The position numbers and the translations under genes were made by a program. A stretch of 64,000 bases of DNA from Pseudoscleropodium purum (lineage: Eukaryota > Streptophyta > Bryopsida > Hypnales > Brachytheciaceae), in contig OZ017800.1 of NCBI GenBank assembly GCA_963969395.1, positions 14,912,479 through 14,976,478 of the forward strand, in the 5' to 3' direction. The notes beneath the pieces were generated by a model. It saw nothing but the letters and a program-made list of their open reading frames with translations, was not told the DNA's origin and did not search any database. This document shows positions 59,481 through 64,000 of this stretch, one piece after another (position 1 is the first letter of the stretch; the number at the start of each line of letters is the position of its first letter).

Positions 59481-61171
59481 TGTCTAGGAAAGTTTCCAAA
59501 CTTTTCATACTCTACGTACAATGTATTGGATAGAAGATATTGTTTGATATTTGCATTTAACTTAGCAATAAGGCTAGTAAAAGATAAGTATTGCCTAGAC
59601 AGGGAAAATATAAAGAGGAATTAATTAAAGAATATTTTCCCTAAAAAATTTATTGTATTTAAAATATATACCTTATTATTTTGATTACTTTGATAGTGCA
59701 TGCATTGTTCAAAAGACGAATTGACCAAAACCTAAGGATTTGACCCGTACTATTTGACATGAGCCAAAATACCATATAGGACTAGGACCACATACATGGA
59801 GTCTATTATATTATAGCATTGGAATTGGACTAAAACTAATTGACAAAGAGTGTAGGTTTTTTTATTCAAAGTATCAAACCAATCATAAATCGTCTCGATG
59901 AGTATCCAAATTTACAAAATAGGTGACCTTAGTCACGCATACATTAGACTATTTGACCTTTCTTTGGGAAATAACCCCTATACTAGTTGTCTTGGAATTT
60001 TGTTAAGTAGATAAAATTTACATTACAGTCTTTTTATTTTGTAGGAGAGATCTACATGTCTTTCCTCTTTGTTGGAGTCTTAGACTTTTACTAATAGTAT
60101 TGAGCTTCAAATCAAAGAAAATTGGAATAAAAAATAAATATTTTAAAATAATCATGAATTTCTATATGTACTGTAAGACTTTTGATGATTCCAGTGATCT
60201 TGATGGTGCCTCAAAGACACTTCTTTTGCTTATTCAAAAAATTGAATGTTTCTTATTTAGAAGGCAAAAAAATTGTAGTTTATACCCTCCATAGAAAACT
60301 ATACATATAAAAGAGTAGTAGTCTCTTAGTAGCAATGTAGAGAAATGAACTTCAATTGAAGCCCCTAGGATATCAAATTGCACACAAGTTTGCATTAGCA
60401 CATATAGATGTAGGGCAAAGCAATTTTTGAACTCACCCAAGCAAACCTAAACCCATTATTAGCACTTCTTTGAAGAAATTATGAAAGTTGATGATGCAAC
60501 TTATATCTGGAGTGAGAACGTCTTGTAGACTTGCAAAGAAAAGTAACATTTGTAGGAGGATGTGGATTAGAGTTGGATGCTTGACATTGTTTCATCTAAA
60601 TATTCTACATCAAAATGCAATAATACTTGAACAAAGCTTGTTACATGAGAAAGAAATACTCCTACAATCAATCTTCTAACAAAGTAGACACAACTATAGA
60701 AGAAACAACATTATAACACACAAAAAATTGGCTCTATGAAGGTACCTTGAACCCATGCTTTGTATGTACATTCTACTGCAAATTTGCAGTGGTGTTAGAG
60801 TGCAAGTGGTGAGCAATGAGCAATAAACATAGCAACTTTATAATAATAAAATGTTTTAGAGAGCCAAATTCCAAAAATTACTACTACTAATAAAATTTTG
60901 GTCCTAATACCTTGGAAATTTGGCCCTATTACCATGAATAATAGATTTCAAATGTATTATTTTGGTGACAAACAAGCATCTTTAATTGTTTATTAGATAT
61001 TGTATTCTATAGATTAATTAATCAAATTTAAGTACTTTTCCACTTGATGAATTAATATTATATCTATTATATCTATTATATTAAGTTTATAACATCACGA
61101 CATGTTGTCACAATTTCATCTTTGTCAATGTTCATATATTCATCCCACCACTTTTCATCCAAATATAAGAA
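59481..61171. other. Intergenic, nothing recognised
   Basis: AT-rich spacer. Short frames at 60100-60294 and 60488-60679 have no family signature. Confidence 0.4.
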
Positions 61172-61462
61172 CATTAGAAGATTTTTGGGGCCTTCGGATG
61201 CCTGCGAGTTATCACAGCCTGTGAACGCAGGGAACAAGTTCAACGTAGCGGTCTGACGTAGCTGAGACCCTGCCACGTCATTGACCAAAATTTTAATTTA
61301 ATTTTAATTTTTTTTGCATTTGGAGACTAAATTTTTCTTTTTTTTTTGTGAAAAAGAAAATTCTAACAATGGGCCATTTCCCTTGCTGTGGGGAACAACT
61401 ATGAAGGGAGTCAAGGAACAAGTCCAAAATAGGCTTCTAGACCCTCCAAAACTCTTCTAACG
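61172..61462. repeat. MITE family M, copy e
   Basis: The left end CATTAGAAGATTTTTGGGGC and the inverted right end CGTTAGAAGAGTTTTGGAGG are good partners. Internal words GAGTTATCACAGC, GGGAACAAGTTC, CTGCCACGTCATTGACC and GCATTTGGAGACTAA are shared almost word for word with copy f. 291 bp. The minus-strand frame at 61076-61288 merely overlaps it. Confidence 0.75.
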
Positions 61463-63680
61463 GTACTCTTGAGTTTAAAATTTACTGTTGGCAAACTAAA
61501 GAAAATAATATATCTCCTATGCAATGGGGGTGATGTTGTAAATATTGCAATAGTAGTATTACTAGTATTAATAATATGCAATAATGTAAAAAAAATATAA
61601 GGAGGGTCTTGGTGATCAAAAAGTCTATTATAGTCATTCCAAGAAGGATCAATGTACAAGTTTAGTTTTTGAATTGAGATTGTTTTGCAAGAAAAATTGA
61701 ATCTTATATTGTTGATTCAAATTAAAATATTGTATAGAATTCACTTATTAAACAATTATATATTTGATTTTTTACATAGACTATGAAGAAGGTGAAGAGG
61801 AGTGATTTGTGGTTCCGAAGGTTGGAGAATATATTGGCACCTAGTAGCTTGCTAAAGTAGAGATACCCCAAACCAACACTCTTTATTGCAATTTTTTTCT
61901 ATTATGAGATTGGTAAAATTTTATATATTTTTGCATTGGCAATTGGTAGGTGATTCCAATGCACCAAAGAACATATCATTCAAATATTGTATAGAAACAT
62001 TTTCAAGAATCAAAGTTTGTTGATAGAATTCTAAAACCTTTTCTTGAAGAATAGGTAAATGTTGAATTAGGAGATGTAAATAGAGTGAGCATCTCATTAT
62101 GCAGTGCTTTTAGGCACTTCATGTGTTTGGATGTCCCTACTTTAAAAATTGCTAGAATTTTATTGGATCCTCACAATCCAGAGTCAAAGTTTATTGAAGT
62201 GAAAGTCAATGTGAGATGTTTAATCCTATCTATATGCACCTCCAATAGTAGTAGATTGAATCTTGACATACATTATGTCATATATTGTGATGTACAAATA
62301 GGTACCTTTATATTCTAGCTTTTGTAGTTACTTGATACTACACTATATTTACAAGGATTGAAGATGGCATTTTGTCATCTCATTGAAGTTCAACTTCTAG
62401 AAAAAATAAGCTATATATGTTATTAGATACCTTATTTTGTTAGATTGTGGTCTAGAGGATAAATACATTTAGGGTAGCAATTGTGCATCCTAAAAGACTA
62501 TAGGATCAAAATTAAGGGCTCTAATAACCCACCCCATTGGCAATAGTAGAAGTGCAAGTCTAAGCCCAACAAGTTATGTAGTTCTAATTAGCTTTTGAAT
62601 GCATTATTAAATAACAACCACCTTCCCTAAAAGCCAAGGTACAACTCTTTGGCCTCCTCCATTGTTTTCTAATCCTTATGATGTGAATAAAGTTTCTTCA
62701 ATATATCTTGGACATTGGAATTTGTATTGAAAGGATTTTTTGTTTCTATTAAGGTAGTTTAGAGAAGGATATAAAAACACTTGTTGATTGTATTTACAAT
62801 GGAATTACCACCTCATTAGTAACACCCCAAAATTCAACTGCATTGTTGTAGTATGATGTAAGAAATTCAAGGCCATTTTCAATACTTACAATGAAAACAA
62901 AATGGCCAATGATATTTTGGGGAATAATTGACACGAGAGAAAATTTTATGATGCTCTAGATGAGTGGTATCACCAAGCCGTGCTAATCATAAAACATGTT
63001 TTAGCTGCATCCACAAATAGTGTACAAAGCTAGATTGATTAAGCTCTGGATGTAAAATGCACCAACTCCCAACAACCATTTCTACACCACTAAGAAAAGG
63101 TAAACAAAACTTTCACAATAAAGCCATTGACATCTTTGAGAAAATGGCAGAAATTAGGACAAGTTCGATGAAAAACTTTGAGAGAATAAATGAGCTTCTA
63201 GAGAGAATAGACTATCAATTTAATTGTTTGATCAATAAGCTTGGGAATATGCTACTCTTCATCTAGGCTAGAATGACCATCATGATAGGTAGAGTTTTCA
63301 AAGTAAATGTTTGAATTTTTGACTAAATGACTTTTGTAAATTATCTGAGTCAATGATAGATGAACTTGAAATGAATCCACCAACAAATTCTTCATTTTTT
63401 CTTGTTGCTTTGTCTTTGTTTTTTTACATGCAAGATTCTCTTCATTCCCGATTTCTTCTTCTTTTGGTTCTGTGAATGGTATTTCTTCATCTTATAAATT
63501 TATTTTTGGAGTTGCCTCATTTCTTTCAATGTTGATTCTAGATAGTAAATATCTTCGTTCCTTGCAAATGTCATATTGGCTTTAGCTTGCAACACTCTCT
63601 TTGGTTCTTTAGTCCAATCCATTGAGATTCATCATTCTCCAAAAATGCACAAATTGTAGAGACATAGAGATGTTGTAACA
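61463..63680. other. Intergenic, nothing firmly recognised
   Basis: AT-rich spacer. A 69-codon plus-strand frame at 63057-63266 (KAIDIFEKMAEIRTSSMKNF, then ERINELLERIDYQFNCLINK) looks helical and protein-like but is isolated and matches no family I know. The frame at 62085-62318 is similar in status. Confidence 0.35.
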
Positions 63681-63966
63681 CATAAGAAGAGTTTTTGGGG
63701 GTCCAAAAGCTTGTTTCGGGCATGTTCCCCTGCAATTGTTCCCTGCAGCGAGGGGAACGGCCCACTATCAGAATTTTTTTTTTCATAAAAAAAAAATTAG
63801 TCTCCAAATGCAAAAAAAATAAATTTTAATTTAAAAAAAATAAATTTAAATGGTCAATGACGTGGCAAGGTCTTGGCCACATCAGACTGTTGCGCCGAAC
63901 TTGTTCCCTGCATTTGCACGCTGTGATAACTCGGAGGCATCCAAAGGCCTCAAAAATCTTCTAATG
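63681..63966. repeat. MITE family M, copy f
   Basis: Reverse orientation relative to copy e. The left end CATAAGAAGAGTTTTTGGGG and the inverted right end CATTAGAAGATTTTTGAGGC bound 286 bp. Internal AATGACGTGGCAAGGTCTTG and TTGTTCCCTGCATTTGCACG correspond to copy e. Non-coding. Confidence 0.75.
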
Positions 63967-64000
63967 ATGTTAGGCACATTTTGGAGTAGTATCTTTATTC

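Overview
This looks like plant nuclear DNA: about 64 kb, very AT-rich, with low-complexity stretches and old repeats. At most one host gene fragment touches it, at the extreme left edge. Plant-type CACTA termini, hAT- and Mutator-type miniature elements and long TG...CA elements resembling plant LTRs support a plant with a large, repeat-filled genome. Tc1-type (DD34E) and piggyBac-type transposase relics are uncommon in flowering plants. This makes a gymnosperm or another large-genome vascular plant my best guess (inference; no species marker is visible).

Layout. 1-145: first exon of a minus-strand gene running off the left edge. 146-24601: intergenic DNA holding miniature elements (1523-1792, 2265-2505, 2787-3373, 14450-14731, 15504-15756), a CACTA derivative (11806-12603, TSD CTT), a dispersed 0.58 kb repeat (16278-16855), an iterated-motif zone (20150-21400) and a dead Tc1-like copy (21829-23476).

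24602-38501 is the centrepiece: a giant inverted repeat. Its arms are about 2.5 kb once later insertions are subtracted, nearly identical, and separated by a 2.9 kb loop. The loop carries a badly decayed piggyBac-like transposase on the minus strand (28706-30076). Each arm took its own insertions, and the other arm preserves the empty site. The left arm has a 306-bp hAT-like MITE. The right arm has a 404-bp hAT MITE, a 3.5-kb TG...CA element carrying a 574-codon frame, and a 1.66-kb TG...CA element, the last two each with a 5-bp target duplication.

38502-64000: a decayed unidentified coding region (38502-40620), a perfect 156-bp palindrome (42475-42630), a second Tc1-like copy (43378-45004), a 2.2-kb CACTA derivative (47084-49270) containing another copy of the 0.58 kb repeat, short tandem repeats, a possible LTR-like piece near 51.9-52.4 kb, a Mutator-like MITE with an 11-bp target duplication (55652-55899), and three more copies of the six-copy MITE family (51255, 61172, 63681).

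No tRNA, rRNA, CRISPR or operon structure was seen. All transposases visible here are dead. Coordinates of repeat ends are read by eye from terminal motifs and target duplications; unmarked AT-rich spacers are listed so the reader knows they were examined.
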